NCBI GenBank assembly: GCA_949751835.1
Contig: CATKHK010000052.1
Span: 269,833-333,832, forward strand
Length of the DNA stretch: 64,000 bases
Direction of reading: 5' to 3'
Source: Blepharisma japonicum
Lineage: Eukaryota > Ciliophora > Heterotrichea > Heterotrichida > Blepharismidae
Part shown: positions 1 to 11,792 of the stretch, one piece after another
Layout: every line of letters starts with the position of its first letter
How positions within the stretch are numbered: position 1 is the first letter of the stretch
Made by a program: the position numbers and the translations under genes
Notes under the pieces: generated by a model
What the model saw: the letters and a program-made list of their open reading frames with translations, nothing else
What the model was told of the DNA's origin: nothing
Databases searched by the model: none

Positions 1-2
1 CC

Positions 3-2234
3 CCACTTCAGCAGAAACTTAATTGGATTGCTTTTGGGATTGGAAAAGTTGGCCTTGCTGTTGCAATTTTGACATTTTTGGTTCTAATAATATATCTAAT
101 TATTGATGTAGCAGAAGATGGATGGGTTGAAGAAACATGGTCAAGGCTAATATCAGATTTTATTATTTCAATCACTATTATTGTTGTTGCTGTTCCTGAA
201 GGGCTTCCTTTAGCTGTAACTTTAAGCTTAGCTTATTCTGTAAATCAAATGAAGCAGCAAAATAACTTAGTCCGACACTTAGATGCTTCAGAAACAATGG
301 GCCAAGCTACTAATATTTGTACAGATAAAACAGGGACTTTGACACAAAATATTATGGAGGTGGTTTCAATATACACGCAAAGCCAAAAATTTGATAATGG
401 CTTCAATCTTAAAGAAAATACAAGAAATATGCTAATAGAGCATTGTTGCTTTAATTCAACAGCAAGCATTTCAGTTCATGAAAATAAAGAAACCTTCACT
501 GGGTCTAGAACAGAAATCGCTTTATTAAAGCTTGTCAAAAAATTTGGCGCCCAATATGAAGAAATAAGAGATTCTACCGAAATTTTTTTCCAAGTCCCAT
601 TTTCTTCAAAAACCAAAAAAATGGTCACAGTCATTGAAAAAAATGATTGCTATTTAATTTTAGTAAAAGGTGCAAGTGAAGCTGTTTTAGAATGCTGCGA
701 TACTTATTGGAATAAAGAAGAAAAAGATGAAGCCATTAGTGGAGAAATGAAAAATGAAATAAATAAAATAATTTCTGGGTATGCACAGAAGGCATTGAGG
801 ACTTTAACAATGGCTTATAAAAAGGTGGATAAAAATTTTTCTATTAAAGAAAATGTGGAAAATCTGACAGAAAGTTTGACCTTGCTAGCAATAATTGGAA
901 TCGAAGACCCACTAAGAGATGAAGTCCCAGACGCAGTAAAAAAGTGCCAAAATGCAGGAATTATTGTAAGGATGGTAACAGGCGATAACAGGGATACTGC
1001 AGTTTCTATTGCAAAAAGATGTAATATTTTGCCTGAAGACTATATCGATAATGAAGAGGATACAGTTATGCTGGGGTCAGAATTTAGAGAAAGATCAGGA
1101 TATTTACTAAATGAATCAGACAATTCAAGGGCAGAATCCCAGAATATCCAAAAACAAGAAAAATTGATTGTAGGGAATTTTGAAGAATTTAAAAAAATTA
1201 TTAAAAAATTAAGAGTTTTAGCACGATCATCCCCTGAAGATAAATTTATTTTAATCACAGGCCTAAGACAAATGAATGAAATTGTAGCTGTAACTGGTGA
1301 CGGCACCAATGATGCCCCAGCTTTAAAAAAATCAAATGTAGGGTTCGCTATGCACCAAGCTGGAACTCAGCTAGCTCAACAAGCTTCAGATATAATTCTA
1401 CTTGATGATAATTTTGCTTCTATAGTAACAGCAGTATTATGAGGAAGAAATATTTATGAATGTATCAGTAAGTTTATACAATTTCAATTAACTGTTAATA
1501 TAGTAGCACTTATACTTTCCTTTGTTGGGGCTATAGTATTACATCGAGCACCATTAACAGCGGTTCAAATGCTTTGGGTTAATCTGATTATGGACACTTT
1601 TGCAGCTTTGGCTTTGGCTACTGAACCACCTGATATTAAACTTCTTGAGAAAAAACCAATAAAATCAACTGATTCTTTATTAACACCTGATATGTTGAAA
1701 AATATTATTGCACAAGTTATTTTCCAATGCACTTGCCTTTTTATTATTTTATTTTTAATGCCAGTTGTCATTGACATGTCGACAGGGACACATTTTACCA
1801 TATTTTTTAATACTTTTGTATTTCTGCAGATTTTTAATGAAATTAATTGCAGGAAAGTAAAATCTGAAGAAAAAAATGTATTCAAAGGAATAACGAAAAA
1901 TTGAATATTTTTAGGGATTATAATTGGGACAGTGATAATTCAGATAGTATTAGTGCAATTTGGAGGGCAGCCGGTAAATACAGTCCCTTTGACATTTCTC
2001 GAGCATCTGTTTTGTATTTTTATTGGAACCGGTGCTTTAAAAATTGGAATTTTAGTAAGGTTTTTGCCATCCCCAAAGTTTGATTTTTTAAAATTTTCTG
2101 AAGAGCCACTTAAGAGAGATATTTATGAAAAAAAAATCACTGGGTTTATCAGAAGGAGGACTAGGAAATTTAGCAAGAAAAACAAAAGCAAGTCAATGAG
2201 CGAGATTGAGAGACAAACAAGTATAGAAGTTTAA
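3..2234 (+). CDS. P-type Ca2+-ATPase (plasma-membrane PMCA type), 5' end missing
   Basis: This is the C-terminal 743 codons of a P2B calcium pump, which exports Ca2+ from the cytosol at the cost of ATP. The frame is open from base 3, beginning PLQQK, so the N terminus lies left of the window. Visible motifs are the M4 PEGLPLAVTLSLAYS segment, the phosphorylation site CTDKTGTLTQ (Asp about residue 108 of the fragment), MVTGDNRDTA and the hinge TGDGTNDAPAL. After these come the M5-M10 membrane helices and a basic tail rich in Lys and Arg that could be regulatory. Two TGA codons (1440-1442 and 1902-1904) lie in frame and must be Trp; the first matches the Trp of the family's conserved WGR(N) segment at the start of M5. 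The gene ends in TAA. Family assignment is firm; the subtype is inferred from the M4 and M5 sequences. Confidence 0.95.
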
Positions 2235-2681
2235 ATTAAAAATGATTTATTTTTATAAATAAAAATTAAACAAAGGGTAAATTTTTAATAATGCTTGCTT
2301 GGGCTTTAAAGTAAAAATAAAATAATTTTTTTCCTTTAATAACATTAAAATATTATCAATATCTTAAATATCAAGTCTAATTATAGATTTAATTATTAAA
2401 CAAAATAAAACTTTCAATTCTCTATTAAGAAAAATATTTTTGAATTTTTTATAATAATTTCTCTATTTTTATAATTAGGATTTATCATTTTTTCAAAAAA
2501 TTTTAGAATCTCTCTATAATTAGTTTCAATTTTGTCTCTTTATTTCTTAATATATTAATATATGAAAATATTGAACAAAAATTCAATTCTGAACTTTTAA
2601 TCATGATTTCCATATTACAATTTTCCTCTATGTAAGGACAATAAGAAAAATTTGGGAGATTATTCTAAATTAAGTTAATTA
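2235..2681. other. Intergenic AT-rich DNA
   Basis: This stretch is very AT-rich, with short runs of T and A. I see no coding frame and no RNA gene. Confidence 0.6.
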
Positions 2682-2918
2682 TTAAACAGCTGATACCGTG
2701 GTATCAATATGATGCAAGGAAAGGTTACTTCTATCTCCTTTTCGTTTGGTTCGTTTTTGATACAGAGAATTTGACTTGATATCGAGCTTCATTGAATTTT
2801 TTTCATAATGATTTCCTTCCAATACAGCTTTTTTGGCAGTCCTAGCTGGCTGTTGGGCTGGAGGTATAATACTCGTGCACACTCTACTTGCGGACTGGCT
2901 GCAACAGTTAATTCCCAT
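2682..2918 (-). CDS. Possible small acylated protein of unknown function
   Basis: A 78-residue open frame starts MGINCCSQS and ends in TAA. It contains no TGA codon. The Met-Gly start followed by two cysteines resembles dual-acylation signals, with N-myristoylation at Gly2 and palmitoylation at Cys5/Cys6, although a Cys rather than Ser/Thr sits at the usual +5 position. The rest is basic and polar, with a KRTKRKGDR cluster. I recognise no domain. It could be a real small membrane-anchored protein or a chance frame. Its base composition is less AT-rich than the flanks, which favours coding. Confidence 0.45.
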   Translation of the reverse strand: MGINCCSQSASRVCTSIIPPAQQPARTAKKAVLEGNHYEKNSMKLDIKSNSLYQKRTKRKGDRSNLSLHHIDTTVSAV

Positions 2919-3380
2919 AAATTAATATAAAGACTATTGGGTTTCTATTACTAAATAAGATAAATTTCGTGCATTTAAACTTGCAAGAGGCTGAGATTTT
3001 TCTAATTTAAACAAAATTTAGTTGAATCATTAAGTTTCCATATATTAATCATATCATTAAGTATAATCTAAGTTTATTTCTTTCGGTTAATGAATTTTCC
3101 AAACTTTTAATTTCCAGTTATAGTTACTACTTAAAGCGGACTTTTAACTTTAAATGTTTATTTTTGCTATTTTTTCACATTGAAAAATTATGTTTTTAAT
3201 CTAGAAAGCTGTATTATGATTATTGCTAAAGCCTAGTATCGCTTTTATTCACCCTGAACTATAAAATGCATCAGTTGCTTTCACCATTTTTGCTATAGGA
3301 ATTATTGACATAAGCTGGAAGGTTGCTGTTAGTCTATATCGTGACTTAAAAGTGGGTATGGGCTATACACCAAAAAAATT
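2919..3380. other. Intergenic region
   Basis: This AT-rich stretch lies between the small minus-strand frame and the 3' end of the SPRTN gene. I found no convincing gene in it. Confidence 0.5.
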
Positions 3381-4020
3381 CTATTTATTTTCAGTTTTTA
3401 CTCTCTCTTTATTGTCATTTTTAAAAAATTTTGTAATTTTTGTTGCCTCTTCTTTCTTCTTTTTCTTAGGAGTTGGCTCAGCAATTTTCGTATATTTCCC
3501 TCCACACTTTTTCTGATGTTCATTTCCTATTTTAAATTTTACATCAAGGATCTTTATCTGAAGGTGGCCTGTTCATAGCTCGTTTTACTAGTCCATAATA
3601 AGGCTTCCAATTTTGGCAAGGACCGTCGCATTTTCATATATGTTTCCTATAAAAATCTACTTCATCATGAAAAGAATGATAAATTGTAATATTAAGCCCT
3701 GTAATAGCATTTATTGTAATCATAATATCTTGAAAAGCAGGACCATGACCATCTCTACCTGATTCAATGTGCATTATTCATAAATAAGCATGTATCATTT
3801 CATGGATTAATGTTTCTTTTAGCTCGGAGATTGAGCGGTATTTTAAAAGGGGTTCAGAAAGCTTGATAGTGATTAATCCGTCTTTATAACAGCATAAGCC
3901 TGCGCATAAGGTCATTCTTTTGCTTCAAATTAATTCAACAACTCCTAATTTTCCTTCAAAAAATTGTACATCAAATGTTTGAAATAAATCATAAATATCA
4001 GGAAACTCGAGCTCTTCCAT
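3381..4020 (-). CDS. SPRTN: Spartan/SPRTN-like DNA-protein crosslink metalloprotease
   Basis: The family uses a zinc metalloprotease of the SprT type to degrade proteins covalently trapped on DNA, mainly at replication forks. This 207-residue protein carries the active site HEMIH (residues 73-77) with the third zinc ligand His92 in GRDGHGP. The Spartan block follows: TGLNITIYHSFHDEVDFYR, a WKCDGPCQ zinc-binding segment, VKRAMNRPPS and WWNEHQKKCGG. TGA encodes Trp at residues 32 and 81 and at further positions. A 16-nt intron (3527-3542) restores the WW..H...CGG block; without it a TAA interrupts the frame. The tail is Lys-rich and ends near ATKITKFFKND, which resembles a PCNA-interacting box with Gln replaced by Ala. 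The protein is short for the family: I see no UBZ ubiquitin-binding finger. The stop is TAG. Confidence 0.93.
3527..3542 (-). other. 16-nt intron in SPRTN
   Basis: The intron reads GTAAAATTTAAAATAG on the minus strand. It is in phase 1, splitting a TGA (Trp) codon as t|ga. Removal joins DPW to WNEHQKKCGG, matching the family. Confidence 0.9.
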
Positions 4021-4460
4021 AAAGTTTATTTAATTTCAAAATTAATAAAATAGCAATCTGACTTACGATTTACTATAAATCATACTATCATGAATAATTT
4101 GCACTTTAAAGATATTTTTTATTGAATATTTATCCAATAATATGCTATTATTTTTTAATTTTCCACAAAATTATTCGAATTTTATTCGTGAATAAATTCC
4201 TTAAATTGATTTTAATTTCTTGCACATAATAAAATCACTTATTTTTTGCATAATTTCACTAATTCTTATACTAATACTTTCATTTATTTTTTATCTTATA
4301 TATTTAACCTTTTAATATTGATTAATATACTAAGATTTTTATCTAAGCCTTTATAAAAATCATTGCTGATTATATAATAGTTTCTTTAATAAATTAATAT
4401 TAATCTTTACAAGTAAGTTATCAAATTTATCCATTTTCACATGTTTAATAGTAATAAGCT
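4021..4460. promoter_or_regulatory. Divergent intergenic region between SPRTN and chitin synthase
   Basis: About 440 bp of AT-rich DNA separates two divergently transcribed genes, so it should hold both promoters. I see no specific motif that I can name. Confidence 0.4.
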
Positions 4461-6839
4461 ATGCTTCATGTCGGCATGAAATTGCATGGAAAACCTATCA
4501 ATTCAGAAAGCGCAATAGTCTCTCCTAAAGAAAATAACTCAGAAATGATATATCAGCCTATGAAACTCGTAAAGGAAATGACGATCACTCAATATGAAAA
4601 CAAAGAATTCAAAAGTCTCAAAGGAGTGAGTGGCTTAAAATGAATTGAGCCAGATTCAAATTTTCGCGAAAGCATTTTTAGAAATTTAATATATACTGGC
4701 CAAGAAATAAAAGTAGAGTTCCTTATTGTGGTCAGCATGTATAACGAAGACATGAAAAATTTTATTGATACAATGCAAGGAATTTCAGAAAATCTTGATT
4801 ATTTCGTACGAGCTGGAATTCCAACAGAAAAAGTTTGCGCAGTTGTTATAGTTGATGGAATGAGTGCATTCCTTGAAACTTATAACAAGCAAAAACGCTA
4901 TTTTAAACAATTTTTTAATGAGAAACAAATCAAAAGCTTCTTCAAAGTGGAAAATTTATTAGAATGCAAAATTCCTAATGAAAATGAAGACGACGAATTT
5001 GCCCATTGCTTCATGAAAACTCATTATTTTGCGAAAAGTGAGCATGGGCTGCAGATGATTTTCTGTGTAAAACAGAAAAATAAACGAAAATTAAATACAC
5101 ATTTATGATTTTTTGGTGGATTTTGTGAAATGCTTCAACCGAAGTATGTTATGCTACTTGATGTAGGAACAAAGCCATTAGAAAAATCTTTGTTTCATTT
5201 ATATGAAGCTATGGAAACTGATAAAAGGATTGCTGGGTGCTGCGGAGAAATCACTGTCATGAATCCAAATTTTTGGAATATGATTGAAATGGCTCAATTA
5301 GTTGAGTATAAAATTACACACATGTTTGATAAAGCCCTTGAAAGTGTTATCGGTTATATAACAGTTTTACCTGGCGCTTTCAGTGCCTATAGGTGAGATG
5401 CCTTACAAGGTGATCCTTTATGGGAAGACTATTTTAAGTCAATTTGCCACCCTTACTTAATGGATGCTTTTCATTCAAATATATATCTAGCTGAGGATAG
5501 AGTCCTTTGCTTAGCACTAGCAAACAAAAAAAGCTGCAGTTATCTCTTAAGATACGTAAAAAATTCTGTTGCTGAAACTGATGTTCCTGACAAGCTCTCT
5601 AATTTAATAGCCCAAAGGCGCCGATGAATAAATGGGTCATGGTTTGCATTAATAGATGCCTTAAGAAGAGCTGGGGTTATCTATGAATCAGATCATAGTT
5701 TTTTAAGGAAATTCTGTTTTACTGTCCAAATGGTTTATTATTTCATTAATATAGTATTTTCATGGTTTATGGTAGGTACTTTTTTTTTGATTTTTACTAT
5801 GATAATGAGAAGATTTTTTGATGGGAACCAAGCACCTTCAGTTGCTGCGGAATGGTTAATTAAAGCTTACGAAGTTATCATCATTGTAATTATTTATATG
5901 TCGCTTGGGGTTAAACCTCGAAGGGTGGAAAAAGCTTTTAAATTGATTTCTTATAGCTATGGGATTTTTATGATTTTTTCTTTAATTATGCTATTGCTTT
6001 TTATTTTGCAAGAATTAAACGATTTTGGATGACTTTTATTTTTAGCTTTAGGAGGGATTGCTGTATTTACAATCATTTCATTCCTAAATGGCTCTGCTAT
6101 TACAATGGCAAAAGGGGCATTTCATTTTATATTGATGTCTCCTACATATGTCAATATTTTTATGATTTATGCTATATGCAATATTCACGACTGCACTTGG
6201 GGTAATAGGCCAGACCAAATGAACAATGAAGAAAAAAATCGTCTAGAAGAATTTGAAGAATTTAGGACAAGATGGGTTATTTTGTGATCTTTTAGTAATA
6301 TCATTTTTGGCTATTACTTAAATATTGTAGATGAAGACTCAATTCAAGGCTCAGAAACCTCAACATGATTTATATTTGGAATCGTTTTTTCAGGTTCAGT
6401 TGTATTAATTATAAGATTTTTTGGTGCATTGATATATATTATCCAAGAAAATTTTTTCAAAGGGAAATTAAAGCTTGAAGAAAAGAAAAAAATTTTTCCA
6501 CAAAGAAAATCTTTATACAAGGCTGAAGAATACTTGCAGAATATTTTGGACACAACCCAAAATGTCCATGATGGTGATAAAAGCGCTGAAGGATTATTAT
6601 CTTTTGATAATTTAGCAGGAGAGAATAGTCACGAAAACCAATTGATGACTTCAGTTTCCACTATAAAAGCCCAAAGAAAATTATATGGAGTCAGTCTTGA
6701 AGAATTATCTGATGCCACTAATATTTATAAAGATGACTTAAAAATGATAGAATCAGGCGTAAAAATTCCATCAGCAGAAGAATTAGAAACCATAAAATCC
6801 GGACTATGCAGAATTTCTGGAGATATGAAAATAGACTAA
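4461..6839 (+). CDS. Chitin synthase (GT2 family) with C-terminal HTH-like segment
   Basis: This membrane glycosyltransferase should polymerise UDP-GlcNAc into chitin, probably for the resting-cyst wall. The single frame encodes 792 residues with TGA as Trp; an in-frame TAA just upstream fixes the ATG. Family motifs in order are VVSMYNEDMKNF, MLLDVGTKP, LPGAFSAYRW, LAEDRVLCLAL and QRRRWINGSW (residues 385-394, the Trp of QRRRW being a UGA). Several membrane helices follow (roughly residues 415-660). The tail is charged. Residues 735-784 look like a Cro/XRE-type helix-turn-helix (KLYGVSLEELSDATNIYKDD, then IESGVKIPSAEEL), which I do not know from chitin synthases. The enzyme assignment is firm. 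The cyst role follows from the reported chitin in Blepharisma cyst walls and is inference here. Confidence 0.93.
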
Positions 6840-7018
6840 CCATAAATCTTTAATAACACATAATTTCATTTATAACAACTTTTATGAAAATCCTCTTTTT
6901 TATTAAGATATTTCACTATAATTTTTCTCCAAATCTTGTATATAATTAACAGATTTTATGTTGAGGCTTCATTTTCATATCCATTCATATTGAAAAACAG
7001 CTAGTAAACAAATATAAA

Positions 7019-7642
7019 ATGTCGGATTACGAGAGACTCCAAGAAAAGGCTGGTCACGCTTTTGAAGAAGCCACAAAGCTTCTTAACGATCGCAGCAGCT
7101 GGGTAGAAGTCTCTTCTGACCAAAATGCAACTGTAAGCAAAATTATGACTGAAGGTGGAATCAACGCATTAAAAGTAGAATGCTTTTTCAATGGAAATTG
7201 TGAAGCCTCTGCCAACTATGCCTACAGCCACTGGGAAGAAATGGAGCTTACCCTTGGAGACATGATGGCTGATATGAGAGTTTTGCAGACCTTTGAGGAC
7301 GGAAGCAAACTTAGGATTGAAAAAACCAAGCCAATGGGCCCAGTTTCACCTAGAGAAGCTTATATTTATTCTTGCAAGCAGCAATTAGATGAAAACACCC
7401 ATGCACTTTTAGCGACAAGCTCACCACTTGAGCATCCTTTAGCTGAAGGCTTTGTGAGGCCAGAAATTTCCTTCGCTCTTCAATTATTCCAACCTGTAGG
7501 AGGGGATCTGTCTAAGACGAACTTGACAATTATTGAATTGGTAGATCCAAGAGGGAATATTCCTACCGTGATTATCAATCATGTGATCACAGACAGAGTT
7601 GCATTCTACACCAAGCTAGTCGAGCATCTAAAATCTCGCTAA
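7019..7642 (+). CDS. START-domain lipid-binding protein
   Basis: This 207-residue protein consists almost entirely of one START (StAR-related lipid transfer) domain, a fold that binds a lipid or sterol in a hydrophobic cavity. Supporting segments are the N-terminal helix, SSWVEVSSDQ, a series of strands ending FEDGSKLRIEKTK, GPVSPREAYIYSC, and the C-terminal helix VAFYTKLVEHLKSR. There is no signal peptide or membrane segment, so it is probably cytosolic. All Trp codons here are TGG and there is no intron. The stop is TAA. A TAA lies just before the start ATG in the same reading context. The ligand cannot be predicted from sequence. Confidence 0.8.
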   Translation: MSDYERLQEKAGHAFEEATKLLNDRSSWVEVSSDQNATVSKIMTEGGINALKVECFFNGNCEASANYAYSHWEEMELTLGDMMADMRVLQTFEDGSKLRIEKTKPMGPVSPREAYIYSCKQQLDENTHALLATSSPLEHPLAEGFVRPEISFALQLFQPVGGDLSKTNLTIIELVDPRGNIPTVIINHVITDRVAFYTKLVEHLKSR

Positions 7643-7674
7643 TCTTAATTAAATCGCATTATTTAAAAATAATT

Positions 7675-8793
7675 ATGGAAGACGGCAATGATTCTGTATA
7701 TATTGACGAACAGCTAAAAGACTCATTAAAACGCCAAGTAAAAAGTATTTAGATTATTGAAATCAAAAAAGAAATTATTGAAGAAAAAGCCAAACTGAAA
7801 AGCAAAGATCTTGAATTAAGAAGAAAAATCGATCACAATAAAGCTCAAGAAATTTTGAAAACATTGAAAATTAAAAAAAAATCAGCAGATTTGAAGCATT
7901 ATTTGGAGGAGTCACAGAAACAGTGAATTTTGGACTTCAATCTTGCGTATAATATTATACAAGTGAGGTATATTTAGACTGCAAAAATAATGTGTAAGAG
8001 AAATCATATTGGGAGAGTCAATAACTTAACGAAACTTTACAAGCTTCTCCTTCCAAGCTCTTTGATTTATTCGAATTTAAAAGATTCTTCTAAACTCCAT
8101 CCTGATAACAATAATGAATTGAAATTTTTGACTCTAGAAACTGAAGAAGAGCCCACAGAAGAAAAAATGACGTTACTTGATGTAGAATTTACCCCAGCTT
8201 ACACAGCCGGGCATCTTCAAGCTGTAATTAGAGGAGAGTGCTCAGATTTGTACACAGAAAGAAACAATGAAGCTCAATATCTTGAAAATAAACTCCAAGC
8301 AATGAGATTTACGTTGAAAAATTTCATCAAAAAATTAAAAAGAAAAGATGAAATGGATATTTCTAAGGAAGAAAAAGTTGAAGATACTTGTATGGAAAAC
8401 AGTCTGAATTTATCAGAAATAAATTCAGGACTTGCTAATTTTGATATCACAGTCAATGATCTATCATTTGTAGGAGAAGAACGGCTTGTCAGCTTGTCAA
8501 TGCCTGAAATAGTTGGAAAACCTCAGTCAGGATTTCTATCATATAACGACTCGATTTTAGCTAATCTTAACGAGAAAAATGAATACGAGATTAAAAAATC
8601 GCCTACATTTTCTAATGATCATATAGAAGAAGAGCAATCCATTATCGATATTTCAAACATCCCAATTGCATTTAATGAAGATATTTCATTAGATTCTTTA
8701 CTACACAACAGTAACCCTGAAATGAAAATTCCTCCAAAGCCAGAACAAAAATCTTGATTAAAATGTATATGCCCTTGCCTTTACAAAAAATAA
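7675..8793 (+). CDS. Unknown protein, three exons, coiled-coil N terminus
   Basis: Three exons (7675-7737, 7753-7962, 7978-8793) joined over two 15-nt introns give 362 residues. Removing each intron deletes an in-frame TAG and keeps the frame. The N-terminal 90 residues are charged and helical, rich in Lys and Glu, and likely coiled coil. The middle has a hydrophobic-aromatic segment (LDVEFTPAYTAGHLQAVIRG) before another Lys-rich helix. The C-terminal half is acidic and Ser/Asn-rich, probably disordered. The last residues are WLKCICPCLYKK, a Cys-rich end that could be lipidated. TGA is Trp at 7924-7926 and 8755-8757. I do not recognise the family. Confidence 0.75.
7738..7752 (+). other. 15-nt intron
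   Basis: The sequence is GTAAAAAGTATTTAG, phase 0, between LKRQ and IIEIKK. Retention would stop translation at its terminal TAG. Confidence 0.88.
7963..7977 (+). other. 15-nt intron with GTGAG donor
   Basis: The sequence is GTGAGGTATATTTAG, phase 0, between NIIQ and TAKIM. It is the only intron in the window whose donor starts GTG rather than GTA. Confidence 0.82.
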
Positions 8794-9545
8794 TGAAATT
8801 TTAAATAATATTTAGCTATGCTTTAATATGGAGCTCAAATTCAATATCAGCCTATCTTAAAATAGTTGAAGAAAATCTGAATAATAAAACAAAAGACACT
8901 CAAAGCCAGCTCAATCAAAATGCTAGTAATCAATTATTAAATTTCCAACAGTTAACACTAAAAATCTACTCTTTTGAACAGCGCTCATAATGACCCCTCA
9001 CAGATCGAGATTCGAGAAAAATACTTATTTATGTAAGAAAATTCTGCTTCTAGCCCAGAATTTAATAAATCTTATTAAAGAAACCTAGTATTATCATCAT
9101 TCATCAATTTATTTCTCTGAAGAGATTAAAAATTGGACTAATTTTATCATTTATGACTGAAACCAAAAGAAAAGAATCAAAAAAGTTTGGAATTCAAGAA
9201 CCAATAAACGATGACACATATGCCGTAGGAATGAGTTTTCTCCGAAACCATTCCTTTCCTATAATTTTGCAAAGAAAAATAGAAAAATCCTAATTAATGC
9301 AGAAAGAGCGTATTTAATTGAATCCACATTGGATAGATGAGCTTGCTTGGAAGAAACTAGCGCATTCAATAATAATTAAGGATCCTTCTCATAATATTAT
9401 ATTATAAAGGAAAAGTCAATATTGGATGCCTAATAATTTTCCAAAAAAGCACTTTATAAGTTAGTTTAGACCAAAAAAAGATGATAAAAATTCAAAAATT
9501 AATAATGGCTATTCATAAAGTTTTATTTAATAATTTCCATATTAG
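8794..9545 (+). pseudogene. Probable decayed coding sequence
   Basis: Short open stretches in different frames look protein-like but are broken by TAA and TAG. One is 9153-9293 (46 codons from an ATG). Another, in a shifted frame around 9240-9380, reads INAERAYLIESTLDRWACLE with TGA as Trp. I recognise no family. It may be a dead gene or random sequence. Confidence 0.25.
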
Positions 9546-11792
9546 CTATGCTTTATAATGATATATATTTGTATCTTCATTATCTCTTTCAATATAATCT
9601 CTTGATATCAAATTTTCAATCCTTGATTTTATATCTTTTATCTGTGGCTTAAACACTGACAGCATTCCAGCTACTTCTGCAACCAAATTCGAGTGCGCAA
9701 TAGTTTTTCTGCTTTTCATAATTCTTACTACAGCTGCTTCAATTGCCAAGTTTCTGTCTTCTGAGACTTTTTCTCTTGAATAATTTTCTTCTTTGGAAGG
9801 AATCGGCAATTTCACCTTTTTTTGATTTGTTTTAAAATTGCCTCGGATTGAAAAAGAGTCAGTCTCGTTAATTTTTCTTTCTTCTCCTGTTTTTTCGAGG
9901 ATTTTGTTTTTAGAGAAGACAAAAGTTTTCATAACACCTTTGCAGGTGTCGTCGTCAAAGTTCATGATCTGCTTGATTTCGGAGTAGGTGTGGGTTGACT
10001 TGTCATTGAAGAGATAAAGAACGCAAGCTTGATAAGTGGAGCAGATGAAGTCGTATTGGCCTTGATCAAAATATCCTGTAAGAGTGACAATTCCTAAGCA
10101 ATTCGTCCATGTTAAAACTCGATGCTGGGTATTAAGGGCATAATATCTATTAAAAACATGAATACAGTCAGACAAACTTGCAGGCAAAATCACATTATGA
10201 TTCTTATAATAAGGCCAATGACTATTCGTCAAAACTTGGACTGAAAAATCAATAGGCAGACTAGATCCACTTTCTTTAAACTTTTGGTCGAGATCTTGGG
10301 CAAGATGCAAATCCATTATCATCCCTTCAAACTTACATGTATAGCTTGCCCCACAACACATTTTCATTTTCGAAATAAAACTTTTTTCAGCGTCTTCGCT
10401 TGCACTTGTATCATTAAGAAGTCTTTTTGATAGCTGATTTTTATAAATTTCTGCAAAAACATCTTTATCAGCTAAATGCTCAAAAAGTTCGAGAAGCTTT
10501 TTAAGTTCTTCTTCGATAACTTCATCTCTAAGTCTTTCGCTTGATTTTTTAAGAAGTCTATCAGCATAACAAGCCAAAATTTCAGAAAATCCATGTTTTC
10601 CAATTTTTTGGTTTACAAGTTCTTCAAAAGCAGAATTTAAGGCACGCTGGAAGATGGAATTGTTTTGGAAACATTCAGAAATTAAACTTTTAAATTTTTC
10701 TTGGGCATTCATAAAAGCATTTACAAATTCTGGGTCTTCTGGTGACTCTTTTTTGTCAATAGCAATTTTTGCTAATTTTTGTTTAATAATTCCTTGCCCT
10801 TGCTCTTTAATATACTTAGTTACTGCTTGTGCAATAGGCTGTAGCCCATTAGTTAATTCAGAAGTCAGTCTATACAGCCTATGCATATCATCAGTTTTAT
10901 GATGATTTAGCAAATAAGCAATTCCAGTCTCTTTCTCCAAAATCGTAGTCTCATGAATATTGATCATAACATCTAAAAATACAGACCTTATTTTTTGCCC
11001 TGAACTAGGGTGTAAGCAGTGATCAGCTCTTGACATTTCTTCAATTAAGCATCGCTCAACCTTTAATAAATAATCTGGACAACTGTCCTCTGTTATCCAA
11101 ATTCTACTTTTTCCTTCATAAAAGTTCCTTGTCGACTCCAGCACAGAACTTTCCAGAAAATTATAAAAATCAGCAGGATCATTTGGTTTATGTATAGTCC
11201 CCACCCTCATAAAAATATCCGTGACGTTTTTTAGCAAGTCTCTATCAATATGTTCACCATTTCTATCCAGCTCTAAAGCATGAATAAAAGCACTGATGAT
11301 TTTGCTTTTACATTGGGTGACTATTTCGCCATAGAAGATGCTAAGCCCGCGGATTGTCAAGTTTGGCAATGAATTTTGGTTGACGTGATGTCTGTCCAGG
11401 TATTGGAAAAAGTTTTTCATCCACTTCATCATAATCTGTTGGTTCTTTCAACAAACTTGCATTTCAGTCAAGAGTCCGATATCAGATTTATTGACAATTC
11501 TTGGCCGAATGTGGTTTTGGATGTAGTCTTTTATAGAGCATGAATAGCGGTCATAGAGCTGACTGGAATAGTTTTTTGGAGGCCTTTGTGTACACATGTT
11601 GTATACAATTGTGTAGAGCTCTGAGTATTGCCTTTTGGAAAAGTTGCTTAGATTTGAGGTTTCTAGGTAGTCAATTATGCGGTCGATCCCTTCTTCTTGG
11701 ATTCTCTGCCAACCATCTTCTAACTCTATAGTTTTTGCGGCTGATTGCATCATATCAGTATAAATATGGATTTCGTTTGAATCAATTGTCAT
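9546..11792 (-). CDS. CUL1: Cullin, CUL1 type (SCF ubiquitin ligase scaffold)
   Basis: Cullins hold the substrate adaptor at the N terminus and the RING protein at the C terminus of multisubunit ubiquitin ligases. The single frame encodes 748 residues, close to CUL1. The N-terminal repeats include FSKRQYSELYTIVYNMCTQ and YSSQLYDRYSCSIKDYI, the part that contacts SKP1/F-box in CUL1. The cullin-homology region has LKKLLELFEHLADKDVF, YKNQLSKRLLND and ITEDS-type segments. The C-terminal winged helix has the neddylation segment VVRIMKSRKTIAHSNLVAEV, where the Lys of IMKSRK is the expected NEDD8 site, and ends in a YHYKA version of the usual Y-L-A end. One TGA (11448-11450) is read as Trp between TEMQVC and KNQQ. 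There is no intron. The stop is TAG. Confidence 0.95.
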
